Shown: positions 8,464 through 18,074 of the stretch, in pieces
Numbering within the stretch: the stretch's first letter is position 1
Layout: each line of letters starts with the position of its first letter
NCBI RefSeq assembly: GCF_041583195.1
Contig: NZ_JBFHGL010000003.1
Coordinates: 62,001-126,000 of the forward strand
Direction of reading: 5' to 3'
DNA length: 64,000 bases
Origin: Sulfurimonas sp.
GTDB taxonomy: Bacteria > Campylobacterota > Campylobacteria > Campylobacterales > Sulfurimonadaceae
Made by a program: the position numbers and the translations under genes
The notes under the pieces: model-generated
Database searches by the model: none
What the model saw: only the letters and a program-made list of their open reading frames with translations
What the model was told of the DNA's origin: nothing

Positions 8464-8524
8464 TTTTTATTCCTTTGAAGTTTAAATTTATTCAATATTG
8501 TATCTTGAAATATATTTGATAAAG

Positions 8525-8553
8525 TTAAATAAGAGTTTATTTCTCTTATTTAA
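8525..8553 (-). terminator. Probable terminator hairpin after the haem-MCP-PilZ gene
   Basis: TTAAATAAGAG (8525-8535) and CTCTTATTTAA (8543-8553) make a perfect 11-bp stem with a 7-nt loop, 12 bp past the stop of the receptor gene. The following T-run is short, so termination may be partial and the hairpin could also lie in the superoxide reductase leader region. Confidence 0.5.
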
Positions 8554-8565
8554 GTTATTTTTAAA

Positions 8566-10515
8566 TTATATAATCTCAGCTCCACAAAATATTTTTGCAT
8601 TTCCCTTGTCTAGGGCATATTTAACTTTATATTTTTTATCAAGTATCTTATTGTAGCTAGGATCATTAAGTCCTGAATCAAGTTCTACTTTCATAGTTTG
8701 TTGTTCAAGATCACTTGGCTTAATAGTTTTGTCTGCAAAATAAAATGCTATACCTGAAGTACTAGAGTCAAATATATAACCTTCCTCTTTTATATTGTTT
8801 GAGAGGTGAAAGATAGCTTTTAAAGGTGGTGTAATTACAGTTCTATTTTCTACCCTGTTATTTAGGACTGCTTGGAAACCGTCACTTAAATCTTTTAGTT
8901 TAGAACTTTCATCCATGATCTCATCAATTGTTTCATTTAATACTTTTGAAGTTGCTAAAGAGTGTGTTGAGAACTCTTTTATGTCACTTAAGCTGTTATG
9001 AACAGATTCGAGTTTAGTTGTTTGTGTATCGAATTTTTCTTCAAAGCTGTTTATCGAACTTACAGTCATTTCAAGAGTTTCCTCTATTGAGCTGAAGTTG
9101 TTCTCAAGCTGTTCAGTCTTTTCTCTAAGTTCCCCAAATATCTCTTTAGTAGATTCTGTATCACTTGTAACTTCACTAATACTTTGTTCGATGTTAGATA
9201 TAACGCCTTTTATCTCAGTAGCACTTTTTTGAGATTTCTCAGCTAGTTTTCTAACTTCATCTGCAACAACGGCAAAACCGCGACCGTGTTCACCTGCACG
9301 AGCAGCTTCTATAGCAGCATTAAGTGCAAGCAGATTAGTTTGATCCGCTATATCTGAAATAGCAGCAATAGCATGTGAAACTTCAGCTGAAAGCGTTCTA
9401 AGGCCTTCAACCGAATCAGCTGTTTTTTCTATAGATTCATATACTTTATCAGTACTTTGCATGTTTGAGTTTAATACGTCTTTACCGTTTTCAACACTTT
9501 GGATAGATTTTTGAGAGTCATCTTTTAGAACATTCATCTGATCCATCAAATCCTGGTTTATTTGACTAACATCATTTATAGATTCTACAGATTTTGAAAC
9601 TGCACTGTCTTGTTCATATATTTTTATAGAGTTTTCCTCAACTTTTACAGTTGCATATGAAGCATTAAACGTTATCTCTTTTGATTTTTGAACAACATTA
9701 TGAATTACAGGCTGCAATGCTTTAGCAGTTTTATCAAGGTGTCTTATGATTCTGTCTAGTTCATTGTTTGTTGAACCCTGCTGTGTAACTTCACCTTTAA
9801 GATCCTCTTCTAAAACAAAGTTTCCTCTTTCTATTTTAAAAATTATATTTAATATTTTTGATACTCTTTTTGAGATCTCATAATGGAAAAACAACTGAAC
9901 GGCAAGTAGAACTAAAAAGATGTTTAAAAACCAGTTCAAAAGCAGTGTATAAAGATTAAAGTCAAGTGCATCGTTGTAATCAACCAGATCAATTTTTACA
10001 TTTTCAGCAGCTATAACTTCACCTGTGTTCCAAGTAGGGTGACACATCTTACATCTGTCTTCCGCAATTATTGGTCTTGCAAGTATATAAAAGTCTTTAT
10101 TGTCCTCTTTTATAAACTTTTCTTTTTGTTTTATATCCTTATTTTCAGAAAAATAGTCTATTAAAGTTTCTTCATAATCTACAGCCTTGTTTGTTTCCAG
10201 CATAGGGTGCTTTGAAGCTTGTTTAAAAAATACCTTTCCCTCTGAAACATCTGTGAATTTTTCAAATACTTCATTTTGTATAACCTGAGGAATTTCCGGT
10301 GATTCACCACTGAAAAACTTTTCATTTCTACTATTTAACAATACGCCTGCAAAATTAAGAATTGATTCTGCTTGAGATTTTAAATTATTGTCTAGTGTAT
10401 GTTTATTTTCAGTGTAAAGTTTTAAATATGCAGCTGTTGTAATTGTAACGATTGTTAAAAAAATTATTATTGAAAAAGCTGTACTTATTTTAAATTTTCT
10501 TAGTTGTTTTAACAT
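8566..10515 (-). CDS. Methyl-accepting chemotaxis protein with haem-c sensor and C-terminal PilZ domain
   Basis: 649 aa from the ATG at 10515, chosen because AAAGAG lies 7 nt upstream; a longer frame to 10596 would start at TTG without an SD. Order: TM helix (~14-33), periplasmic domain with CKMCH (155-159) for covalent haem c, as in Tll0287/DUF3365 sensors, TM (~189-210), cytoplasmic MCP signalling hairpin with the conserved tip ([20 protein letters not shown]), then residues ~553-649 with both c-di-GMP-binding PilZ signatures (RVENR 554-558, DSSTSG 583-588). It likely couples redox or gas sensing to CheA signalling and c-di-GMP. Domain calls are firm except the exact sensor type. Confidence 0.88.
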   Translation of the reverse strand: MLKQLRKFKISTAFSIIIFLTIVTITTAAYLKLYTENKHTLDNNLKSQAESILNFAGVLLNSRNEKFFSGESPEIPQVIQNEVFEKFTDVSEGKVFFKQASKHPMLETNKAVDYEETLIDYFSENKDIKQKEKFIKEDNKDFYILARPIIAEDRCKMCHPTWNTGEVIAAENVKIDLVDYNDALDFNLYTLLLNWFLNIFLVLLAVQLFFHYEISKRVSKILNIIFKIERGNFVLEEDLKGEVTQQGSTNNELDRIIRHLDKTAKALQPVIHNVVQKSKEITFNASYATVKVEENSIKIYEQDSAVSKSVESINDVSQINQDLMDQMNVLKDDSQKSIQSVENGKDVLNSNMQSTDKVYESIEKTADSVEGLRTLSAEVSHAIAAISDIADQTNLLALNAAIEAARAGEHGRGFAVVADEVRKLAEKSQKSATEIKGVISNIEQSISEVTSDTESTKEIFGELREKTEQLENNFSSIEETLEMTVSSINSFEEKFDTQTTKLESVHNSLSDIKEFSTHSLATSKVLNETIDEIMDESSKLKDLSDGFQAVLNNRVENRTVITPPLKAIFHLSNNIKEEGYIFDSSTSGIAFYFADKTIKPSDLEQQTMKVELDSGLNDPSYNKILDKKYKVKYALDKGNAKIFCGAEII

Positions 10516-10659
10516 GTTGATACTCTTTATTGTTAGTGTTAATTTTGGTTGGAATATTACCATTTTATTACTTTTGGTTTCATTAATAGTATTCAATACA
10601 GCATTTTTTAACCATAATATGGGTAAAATCCCGAATATTTAATTATTAAAGAGATATCT

Positions 10660-12678
10660 ATGTTAAAACCACTTTTGATTGAGGTTGGAGTTGAAGAACT
10701 CCCGGCCGTTCCACTTTTAAAACAGCTAAAAGAAGTTGAAAAGAAATATGTTGAGATCTTAGAAGAATATTCACTTCTGTGTGAGTTTGAATTTTATTAT
10801 ACGCCAAGACGTTTGGTTTTATGGCATCCAGAATTCAAATTATCACAAGATGATTCAGTAGAAGAGTTTTTCGGAGCACCTGTAGCAGTAGCTTTTAAAG
10901 ATGGAGAGCCTACACCGGCAGCATTAGGGTTTGCTAAAAAGTGTGGTGTTAGCATAGATGAACTTGGACGTAGTGAAAAAAACGGCAAAGAGGTACTTTA
11001 CTACAAAAAGGATGTTAAAGGGCAGGAGTCTAAAACACTTTTAAATGAGATTATAACTAAGTGGATTATGTCACTGGATTTTGGTAAGTCTATGAGATGG
11101 TCAAGTAATTCTGAGAGTTTCATTCGTCCGATTCGTTGGTTAAACGTAATGCTTGGAGATGATCTGGTTGATGCAGAACTATTTGGCGTAAAATCTGAAA
11201 AACATACATTTGTACACCGTATAAGCAATTTTAACGCACTAAATGTAGATGGTGCAAAAGAGTATTTTAACACTTTAAAAGAGGGTGGTGTTACACTTTA
11301 TCAAGATGAAAGACGTAAAAGTATTTTAGATGCATTTAAGAAGTTAGAAAATGAAAACGGTGTTGTAATAGAGATTGATGAAGATCTTTTAGATGAAGTT
11401 GTTGCTATTACTGAAAATCCAACGCCTCTTTTAGGTAGTTTTGATGAGGAATTCTTGACTCTGCCACCTGAAGTTATTATAACGTCTATGAAAGAACACC
11501 AACGCTATTTTCCTGTATTTAAAGATAACAAACTTATAAATAAGTTCTGTGTAGTATCAAACGCTCTAACAGATGATTTTTCAGATGTTGTAGAAGGGAA
11601 TGAGAGAGTTCTTCGTCCACGTCTTGCAGATGGACTGTTCTTTTGGGAGAATGACCTTAAAAATGGACTAAGTACAGAGGGGCTTGAAAAAGTTGCTTTC
11701 TTTAAAGGTTTAGGAAGTGTTAAAGACAAGATAGAACGTGAGACTAAGATAGCAAACAAACTTTTTGAACTATACACGCCAAACGATAATAAAGATGATT
11801 TAAATACTGCTATATCTTTAGCTAAAGCTGATCTTATGAGTGAAATGGTTTATGAATTTACTGAACTTCAAGGTATTATGGGTGGTTACTACGCTCTTAA
11901 AGCAGGACATTCAAAAGCTGTAGCTACTGCAATAACTGAGCAGTATCTCCCTGAGGGTGAAGACTCTCTTTTACCATCAACTAAACTTAGTGCTATAGTA
12001 GCTATGAGTTTAAAGCTTGATACTTTAATAGCTCTATTTAGTATAAACCAGATCCCTACAGGTTCACGTGATCCATTTGCACTTCGCCGTGCTGTAAACG
12101 GGATCATCCGTATTACAAACGAATACGGTTTTGAATTTGATATAGTAGAAACAATAAAAGAGCTCTCAGCTGAATATGCAGAGTTCGACCTATCTAAGCT
12201 TGAAGCATTTATATTAGAGCGTGTGAAACAATACTATAAAGTTAATCCATCTATAGTAGAAGCTGTGCTTGCTTCAGGTGAGAGAGAACTTTTAGCTATC
12301 GCTAACAAGATTGATGCACTTAACAATATCGCAAACTCGGATAATTTTAAAGATGCAAGTTCAACTTTTAAAAGGGTTTCAAACATTACAAAAGATATCG
12401 ATCTTTCTCAAGATATGAGTGTAGACGAATCTCTGTTTGAAGCTGAGGCTGAAAAAGTTTTACACGCTGAGTATAACAAAGTTATTTCTGAGACATATGA
12501 GAATTACGAGCAGGAATTGGATGCACTTCTTGGACTTAAACCAAGTCTTGATAAATTTTTTGAAGATGTAATGGTAAATGCTGAAGATGAAAAGGTTAAA
12601 AATAACCGTAAATCTTTAGTGGCAAATATATATAAAAGTATTCTAAACATTGCAGATATCAAAGAGGTATCTATCTAA
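10660..12678 (+). CDS. glyS: Glycine-tRNA ligase, beta subunit
   Basis: 672 aa, full length for the beta chain of the alpha2-beta2 glycyl-tRNA synthetase that charges tRNA-Gly. It begins with the typical LLIEVGVEELPA and carries the RPIRW and PTGSRDPFALRR blocks of the GlyS family. The alpha subunit glyQ is not in this window, as is common in Campylobacterota where the two genes are separate. SD AAAGAG is 8 nt upstream of the ATG. An FAD oxidoreductase follows 3 bp later, so the two are probably co-transcribed. Confidence 0.97.
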   Translation: MLKPLLIEVGVEELPAVPLLKQLKEVEKKYVEILEEYSLLCEFEFYYTPRRLVLWHPEFKLSQDDSVEEFFGAPVAVAFKDGEPTPAALGFAKKCGVSIDELGRSEKNGKEVLYYKKDVKGQESKTLLNEIITKWIMSLDFGKSMRWSSNSESFIRPIRWLNVMLGDDLVDAELFGVKSEKHTFVHRISNFNALNVDGAKEYFNTLKEGGVTLYQDERRKSILDAFKKLENENGVVIEIDEDLLDEVVAITENPTPLLGSFDEEFLTLPPEVIITSMKEHQRYFPVFKDNKLINKFCVVSNALTDDFSDVVEGNERVLRPRLADGLFFWENDLKNGLSTEGLEKVAFFKGLGSVKDKIERETKIANKLFELYTPNDNKDDLNTAISLAKADLMSEMVYEFTELQGIMGGYYALKAGHSKAVATAITEQYLPEGEDSLLPSTKLSAIVAMSLKLDTLIALFSINQIPTGSRDPFALRRAVNGIIRITNEYGFEFDIVETIKELSAEYAEFDLSKLEAFILERVKQYYKVNPSIVEAVLASGERELLAIANKIDALNNIANSDNFKDASSTFKRVSNITKDIDLSQDMSVDESLFEAEAEKVLHAEYNKVISETYENYEQELDALLGLKPSLDKFFEDVMVNAEDEKVKNNRKSLVANIYKSILNIADIKEVSI

Positions 12679-12681
12679 TAT

Positions 12682-13776
12682 ATGTATGATATAGCTATAG
12701 TTGGGGCTGGGATCAACGGTACCAGTGTAGCTTATGAATTTATACAAGCAGGCAAAAAAGTAATAGTGTTTGATAAAGATGCTATTGCAGCCGGAGGCAG
12801 CGGGGCAGCCGGTGCTTTTATATCTCCAAAGTTTTCAAAAGCTGGTGAGTTAAAAGAGTTGATTCATGATGCTTTTGTTTATTCTACAGATTTCTATGAG
12901 AAAAACTTCCCAAATATTTATAACAAAACAAGACTTATCCATATTGCAAAAGATGAAAAAGATGCAGAGGATCTAAAGTACTATAAAACACACACATCTC
13001 TAAAGCTATATGATCAGAACTCTGTTAATATCGATCAAGAATATGTATCGATCGATTCTGGCATAGTAGATGCAAAAAATATGTGCGAAGCTTTATGTGA
13101 AGGTGCAAAATTTAAACAAGAAAATATAAGCTCACTTGTATATGAAGATTCTTACTGGGTGTTAAACGATATTTACGCTGCAAAAGAAGTTGTTTTGGCA
13201 ACTGGTGCATACAAATCACTGTTAAATGAACCTTGTATAAAATTGCGTGGAGTTTGGGGACACAGAATAGATATAAAAACAAGTACAAAAAATGAAAACT
13301 CCATTCATCATTTTGTATCTATGTCACCAAACAATGGCGGTGTAATGGCAATAGGTGCTACACATAATGTTCATTATCATCCAGAGACTTCTAAAGAGGA
13401 GTATGACCTAAGTTATGGCAGGGTAGAGCTGCTGGAGAAAGCCACACGTACACTTGACTTAACAGATGTAGAGATCATCAAAGATTATGTAGGGCTCAGA
13501 AGCGGTAGTTTTGATTATCTGCCTCTTCTAGGTCGTATAGTTAATTCACATGAGACACTAGAATGTGGTGAGAAAAATATACGTGTTAAAAAACCTGACT
13601 TTGAAAAATTTATATACTATCCGAACCTTTATATGATCAATGGAAATGGTGGTTACGGATTTGTTTTAGCCCCATATTTAGCTAAAAAATTAGCAGATTA
13701 TATTTTAAAAGGTAAAAAGATAGAAGATATGTTAAGCCCTGCGAGATTTTTTGCCCGCTGGGTAAAAAGAGGCTAG
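12682..13776 (+). CDS. FAD-dependent oxidoreductase, MnmC C-terminal-domain-like
   Basis: 364 aa with an N-terminal dinucleotide-binding motif (VGAGINGTS, 7-15) and the glycine-rich GGSGAAGAFISPKF (about 38-51), which resembles the FAD domain of MnmC that converts cmnm5s2U to nm5s2U in tRNA wobble uridines. The late GLRSG...YLPLLG block fits the glycine oxidase/DAO superfamily. The MnmC methyltransferase domain is absent, so this would be a stand-alone oxidase half. Family placement is good; the tRNA role is inferred. It follows glyS by 3 bp. Its stop shares a CTAG palindrome with the opposing gene. Confidence 0.72.
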   Translation: MYDIAIVGAGINGTSVAYEFIQAGKKVIVFDKDAIAAGGSGAAGAFISPKFSKAGELKELIHDAFVYSTDFYEKNFPNIYNKTRLIHIAKDEKDAEDLKYYKTHTSLKLYDQNSVNIDQEYVSIDSGIVDAKNMCEALCEGAKFKQENISSLVYEDSYWVLNDIYAAKEVVLATGAYKSLLNEPCIKLRGVWGHRIDIKTSTKNENSIHHFVSMSPNNGGVMAIGATHNVHYHPETSKEEYDLSYGRVELLEKATRTLDLTDVEIIKDYVGLRSGSFDYLPLLGRIVNSHETLECGEKNIRVKKPDFEKFIYYPNLYMINGNGGYGFVLAPYLAKKLADYILKGKKIEDMLSPARFFARWVKRG

Positions 13777-14507
13777 TCTATACGCTTTATTTGAGGTGGG
13801 TTAGTCATAAACGCACCTTTAAAAGCATACGCACGTGTATCTTTCGCTTTTCCTTGAGCTAATGGATGTAAAAAGTATGATCTTTCTATACACTCATCTG
13901 CATTGTAGTTACGATCGTGTATAAATACGACCTCTTTTCCAAGCTCCTGTGCTTTTTGGGCAATAGCTTTTGCATAGTTAGATATTCCTATATGTTGAGG
14001 GTCATATTTGTGCCCGACACCCATAAATACAAACTTTCCACTTATTCTAATGTTTTGAACATCTTGATAGTTCATAGTTTTTTCAAAAATAGTAAGCTGA
14101 CCTGAGTTATAAAGATCCAAATCAACTGCAAACTTATCTAAAATAGATGTAGTCTCAATGTTTGAAAGGTTTATGTTAAAAAGGTATTTAATCTCAATAA
14201 GTTTGCCTTTATACTCTTTTTTCGTAGCCTGATAAAGTAGGTTAGACATATCATCAAAGTTTAACTCAACAAACTCACCGTTAAATTCATAGCCTTGAGA
14301 TGCCAGTGAGCTGTTAGTGTTATAACCTTCAGGGCTCATACAAGGGTTAAATAAAAATATAGTACCCGCTACGTGCTTTCTTTTTTTCTTTAGTTTTAAC
14401 TCCAGATCTTTACTCGTGATCTTCTCATCGTCTTCATTTATGTATATGTAGTGTTCAACTAAAAATTCATCATCAAACTTTGTATCAAATCTTCCAAAAA
14501 TCTGCAT
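13773..14507 (-). CDS. Protein of unknown function
   Basis: A 244-aa soluble protein with no signal peptide or membrane segment. I do not recognise a family. It is rich in acidic and lysine residues near the N-terminus (KLKKKRK at about 38-44). The C-terminal half has a possible alpha/beta pattern (GKFVFMGVGHKYDPQ, then KEVVFIHDRNYNADE) ending in a Pro/Gly-containing tail. It is flanked by convergent and divergent genes, so it stands alone. The reading frame is intact and codon use matches its neighbours, so it looks real. Confidence 0.6.
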   Translation of the reverse strand: MQIFGRFDTKFDDEFLVEHYIYINEDDEKITSKDLELKLKKKRKHVAGTIFLFNPCMSPEGYNTNSSLASQGYEFNGEFVELNFDDMSNLLYQATKKEYKGKLIEIKYLFNINLSNIETTSILDKFAVDLDLYNSGQLTIFEKTMNYQDVQNIRISGKFVFMGVGHKYDPQHIGISNYAKAIAQKAQELGKEVVFIHDRNYNADECIERSYFLHPLAQGKAKDTRAYAFKGAFMTNPPQIKRID

Positions 14508-14542
14508 AAACTATCCTATTTGTTATTAAATGGAATTATAGC

Positions 14543-14548
14543 TAAAAT
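14543..14548 (+). promoter_or_regulatory. Probable -10 box giving a leaderless transcript of the ElyC-like gene
   Basis: TAAAAT ends 6 nt before the ATG at 14555 and no Shine-Dalgarno is visible next to the start. Transcription would begin at about the A of the start codon. Confidence 0.35.
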
Positions 14549-14554
14549 TTCACT

Positions 14555-15301
14555 ATGGATATTGGATTTATAATAAAAAAAACTATTACATTCTTTGTTG
14601 AGCCTATGGGTTTTATACTTCTTTTGTTCGCATTAGGGCTTTATTTCTTATATGTAGGCAAAAATAGATTTGCAAAAATACTACTGAGCGCTTCATTTGG
14701 CTTTTTATTTCTTTTTTCATACCCGCCTTTTTCAAATTTTCTTATTAAGCATATTGAAGAAAGGCATGAGAAATATGATTATTCTAAAAAAATAAAGTAT
14801 ATACATGTTCTTGGTGGTGGGCATACCATTGATGAAACACAACCTTTAAGTTCAAGTTTGTCTGATGCTTCAGTGAAAAGAGTATTAGAAGGAGTGATTA
14901 TACATAAAAGAACTCCAAATTCAAAGATAATTTTTACAGGTTATGGTGGAAAGATAGGAGTTCCTGCAGCTATTACAAATACAAAATTAGCTTTAGAATT
15001 AGGAGTTAAAAAGGAAGACATCATAGTTGGTATTAAACCAAAAGATACTTATGAAGAAGCTGAGTTTTCTAAGAGCATAGTTGGGGAAAAAGAGTTTGTC
15101 CTTGTTACATCTGCTACACATATGCCAAGATCTATGATGTTATTTAAAAGTAATGGTATGAATCCAATAGCTGCTCCGACATACTTTAAAAAATCAGGTG
15201 AATACGAGTTTTTACAACCTCCAAGTACAACAAGTTTAGAGAGAAGTCGTATGGCTATACATGAATATTTAGGTATTTTATGGGCGAAAATCAGAGGTTA
15301 A
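14555..15301 (+). CDS. YdcF/ElyC-like membrane protein (DUF218)
   Basis: 248 aa. Two transmembrane helices (about 14-33 and 38-58) anchor a DUF218 domain that begins KYIHVLGGGH (about 82-91) and contains the typical VLVTSATHMPRSMMLF block. In E. coli, ElyC affects peptidoglycan and lipid-carrier metabolism and SanA and YdcF are relatives; the biochemical activity of the family is not settled. No ribosome binding site is visible and a -10 box sits six bases before the ATG. The 3' end overlaps the opposing AlkD-like gene by 11 bp. Confidence 0.8.
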   Translation: MDIGFIIKKTITFFVEPMGFILLLFALGLYFLYVGKNRFAKILLSASFGFLFLFSYPPFSNFLIKHIEERHEKYDYSKKIKYIHVLGGGHTIDETQPLSSSLSDASVKRVLEGVIIHKRTPNSKIIFTGYGGKIGVPAAITNTKLALELGVKKEDIIVGIKPKDTYEEAEFSKSIVGEKEFVLVTSATHMPRSMMLFKSNGMNPIAAPTYFKKSGEYEFLQPPSTTSLERSRMAIHEYLGILWAKIRG

Positions 15302-15989
15302 GATAAAACTTTCTATCCTCCTTCGCAAACCTCTCGACAGCATACCTAAGCATCACTCTAGGCATCTTTTTAGCATGTTTATCTAAAAAGGTTTTTTCTA
15401 AAGCTTCATCTTTTTTACCAACCTCTCTTAACATCCATCCAACTGCTTTATGGATTAGATCCTCTTGATCGTTTAATAGCATCTCTGCGATCTTAAGCGT
15501 ATGATCAAAGCTGTTTTGTTTTATAAAATAAAAGGTGCTTACAATGGCAATACGTCTCTCCCACAAAGAGTTTGAAAGTGCTAGTTTATATAGTGTTTCT
15601 TTATCTTTATCTTCTAAATATGAACCGACTATATGGTGAGCTGAACAGTCAACCAAATCCCAGTTATTTATATGCTTTGTATTTTTTAGATAGATATTAT
15701 AGATATTATCTTTTTCTTTCTGGACAGCTTTTGAAAAACTGCCAACCATATAAAGTAGTGCAAAATGCCTAACTTCATGGTATTTTGAGCTTAATAACAT
15801 TTCTATCTTAATCAGTGAAGCAGTTGGAAATTTTTTAATGGCTTTACGTATATCAGGAACTTTAATACCTAAAAAAATATCACCGTGAGAATACTGACCC
15901 TTGTTAGTTTTAAAAAAGCTTTTAGTGACCTTGGCAACTTCATCATTGGAAATTGACTTTAAATATTTTACTATCGTATCTTCACTCAT
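15291..15989 (-). CDS. DNA alkylation repair protein, AlkD family
   Basis: A 232-aa all-helical HEAT-repeat-like protein. AlkD-type glycosylases excise positively charged N3- and N7-alkylpurines without base flipping. The residues known to matter in Bacillus AlkD (W109, D113, R148) have counterparts here as W110, D114 and R145 or R146, in NNWDLVD and LWERR. Length is normal. SD AAAGG precedes the ATG. Monocistronic and divergent from mltC. Activity inferred from the conserved residues. Confidence 0.85.
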   Translation of the reverse strand: MSEDTIVKYLKSISNDEVAKVTKSFFKTNKGQYSHGDIFLGIKVPDIRKAIKKFPTASLIKIEMLLSSKYHEVRHFALLYMVGSFSKAVQKEKDNIYNIYLKNTKHINNWDLVDCSAHHIVGSYLEDKDKETLYKLALSNSLWERRIAIVSTFYFIKQNSFDHTLKIAEMLLNDQEDLIHKAVGWMLREVGKKDEALEKTFLDKHAKKMPRVMLRYAVERFAKEDRKFYLNL

Positions 15990-16043
15990 TTTTAAAACCT
16001 TTTGAATTTAAACTTGATACAATAACATAAAAAAAGGTTTGAT

Positions 16044-17243
16044 TTGCGATATTTAGTTTTATTTGTTTTAGTTTTAAGTTTTGTGGGTTGTAGTACCAGG
16101 TTTGTACATGAACAAAAAACTAAACCAAAGCAAGTAGCAAAAGTTAAAGAGCAAAAGGTTGAATTTATACCGTTTCAAGAGCCTGAAATAGTAGATTATA
16201 AGCCAATACCAAAACCAAAAATTCTTCCACCAAAGCCAAAAGAACTAACTAAAGCTCAGATACAATACAATAAACGCGTAACTTATGTACAAAAAAAAGC
16301 AGCACCTCACTGGGGTAAAAAAGCGCAAGTTGCTACTAAATACAACTATGTTAAATATGTAAAAGATTTTAAAGCACGTACGATAATTGACTTTGAAAAC
16401 GGTGTAGTTAAAGTTGAAACAACAGATACACAAAATCCTATTAAAACTCTTCAAGAAGTTATATCAAGCTCACTTTTAAACCCTCAGAACCCTGAAGATG
16501 TGGATCTATTCTCAACAAGAAATGTAACTCATGTAGGTGTACCATTTTTACATGAGCGTGTTGTTGACTTTGATGGACAACCGATTCGTTGGCAGTGGAG
16601 GGCAGATCGTTTTGCAAAGCAGCTTATAGAAAGAAGTTTAAAAAAGCAAAGTATAAAAACAACTTCCGGATATAAAACGAATTACTATGTTACTTTTAAA
16701 ATGAAGCAAGATAATTATTCAAACACTTCTGAATTAAACTATGCTTCAATTGTAAAAGAACAAGCAAAACGTTTTGGGCTTGAGAGTGCACTTATATTTG
16801 CACTTATTGAGACTGAGAGCCATTTTAACCCTTATGCTACAAGTGCAATTCCCGCATACGGACTTATGCAGGTCGTTCCAAATTCAGCAGGACGTGATGC
16901 TTGGAAGTTTTTGAAAAAAACAGATGGGAAACCGACTAGAAACTATCTTTTTAATGCTAGAAACAACATAGAGATGGGAAGTGCATATATGCATATTTTG
17001 CAAGAGCGTTATCTATCAAAAATAACAAATGATAGAAATCGAGAGCTATGTGCAATAGCTGCATACAATACGGGTAGCGGGAATGTTCTTGAGAGTTTTC
17101 ATAAAAACAGAGACATTGCTGCTTCTAAAATAAACTCAATGTCACCAAGTTCAGTTTATAATCACCTTCGTAAACACTTGCCATATAAAGAGACGAGAGA
17201 CTATATAAAGAAAGTTACAGAAGCTAAAAAACGCTATCTATAA
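16044..17243 (+). CDS. mltC: Membrane-bound lytic murein transglycosylase C
   Basis: 399 aa, starting at TTG with AAAAGG about 7 nt upstream. A lipoprotein signal ends in LSFVGC (lipobox, C16). A Lys/Pro-rich spacer and an MltC-type N-terminal domain (about 90-215) follow, then an SLT lysozyme-like domain with the catalytic Glu in LIETESHFNP and the GLMQV motif. It cleaves the MurNAc-GlcNAc bond to leave 1,6-anhydro-MurNAc at the inner face of the outer membrane. It converges with an L,D-transpeptidase gene (20-bp overlap), pairing two peptidoglycan enzymes. Confidence 0.9.
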   Translation: MRYLVLFVLVLSFVGCSTRFVHEQKTKPKQVAKVKEQKVEFIPFQEPEIVDYKPIPKPKILPPKPKELTKAQIQYNKRVTYVQKKAAPHWGKKAQVATKYNYVKYVKDFKARTIIDFENGVVKVETTDTQNPIKTLQEVISSSLLNPQNPEDVDLFSTRNVTHVGVPFLHERVVDFDGQPIRWQWRADRFAKQLIERSLKKQSIKTTSGYKTNYYVTFKMKQDNYSNTSELNYASIVKEQAKRFGLESALIFALIETESHFNPYATSAIPAYGLMQVVPNSAGRDAWKFLKKTDGKPTRNYLFNARNNIEMGSAYMHILQERYLSKITNDRNRELCAIAAYNTGSGNVLESFHKNRDIAASKINSMSPSSVYNHLRKHLPYKETRDYIKKVTEAKKRYL

Positions 17244-18030
17244 TTAATACATACTTGCCTGCTAGTTGATAGTTTTTTGGATTTTTTGGTTTTGGTTCAT
17301 ACGGATGAGTCCATTTTTCACCATCTAGAAGGTTAGCAAAAAATACAAAGTTATTATCTAAAAACTTGTTCAGTTCTTCACTCATACGTATACACCCGTG
17401 AGACTGAGGTTTTCCAAGAGTTTCTCTAAGACTGTGTGCGTGCATAGCTAGACTCAGTTTGTCTTTTATAAGTATCCATTTCTTTTTATCTTTGATCTTT
17501 TTACCGTCTTTATCAAACGAGTTATATCTAACGCTATCTTGAATTCCAAAGAAAAATACAAATCTACCTTTGTTTCCATATGGTTTTGTTGTATTCTCAT
17601 CATTCATTTTACCATCAGAACGCCATCCACTTTTTATATCAAACAGCCCTGCGGGAGTTTTTACATAGTGGTCTTCACCAGTTTTAGTTTCAATCTCTCT
17701 ATTAATATCACCGCTTGATATATAGTCAAAACCTATAGGAAAAAAATCTTTTTCATCGTTATCCCAGATTGTTAATACAAGAACTTGTTGAGATAGATCT
17801 ACTAGGGCTACAAACTGTGTATAAGTAAAATTGTCTTGTTCTTTTAGTAAATGTATTTTTGCTTTATTGAAGTAGCTTTCAGAGAGATTAAATTTGTTAG
17901 GAGACTTTTTGTGATTTGAGTGTATAACGACTTTTTTATAGAAGTCTTTTTTGATATCTTCTAGATCGTAAGTGGATGCTTGTAGAAAAATCGATAACAA
18001 TATTGAGATGGATAGTATTTTAATAAACAA
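17224..18030 (-). CDS. L,D-transpeptidase, YkuD domain, periplasmic
   Basis: 268 aa with a cleavable signal (1-18, ending LQA-ST). The YkuD catalytic motif HAHSLRETLGKPQSHGCIRMS is in the C-terminal half, with the nucleophile Cys in SHGCIRM. These enzymes form 3-3 cross-links, attach lipoproteins or trim peptidoglycan peptides; some Campylobacterota relatives shape the cell. The start is TTG because no Met precedes the signal; a hairpin ends immediately before this TTG and contains the only SD-like bases. It overlaps the end of mltC by 20 bp on the opposite strand. Confidence 0.85.
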   Translation of the reverse strand: MFIKILSISILLSIFLQASTYDLEDIKKDFYKKVVIHSNHKKSPNKFNLSESYFNKAKIHLLKEQDNFTYTQFVALVDLSQQVLVLTIWDNDEKDFFPIGFDYISSGDINREIETKTGEDHYVKTPAGLFDIKSGWRSDGKMNDENTTKPYGNKGRFVFFFGIQDSVRYNSFDKDGKKIKDKKKWILIKDKLSLAMHAHSLRETLGKPQSHGCIRMSEELNKFLDNNFVFFANLLDGEKWTHPYEPKPKNPKNYQLAGKYVLIIDSVF

Positions 18031-18057
18031 TCATAAACCCTGGTTTTAGGTTTATGA
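18031..18057 (-). promoter_or_regulatory. Hairpin abutting the TTG start of the L,D-transpeptidase
   Basis: TCATAAACC (18031-18039) and GGTTTATGA (18049-18057) pair perfectly over 9 bp with a 9-nt loop. On the minus strand the 3' arm ends at the base before the TTG at 18030 and includes the SD-like AGGG. It may restrict translation, or act as a weak terminator for the CDGSH gene that ends at 18075. Confidence 0.45.
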
Positions 18058-18074
18058 AAGCAAAATACGTACCA

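Noticed and set aside
10516-10596. 27-residue N-terminal extension of the chemoreceptor
   Set aside because: Would start at TTG without SD; the ATG at 10515 has AAAGAG and begins directly before the TM helix.
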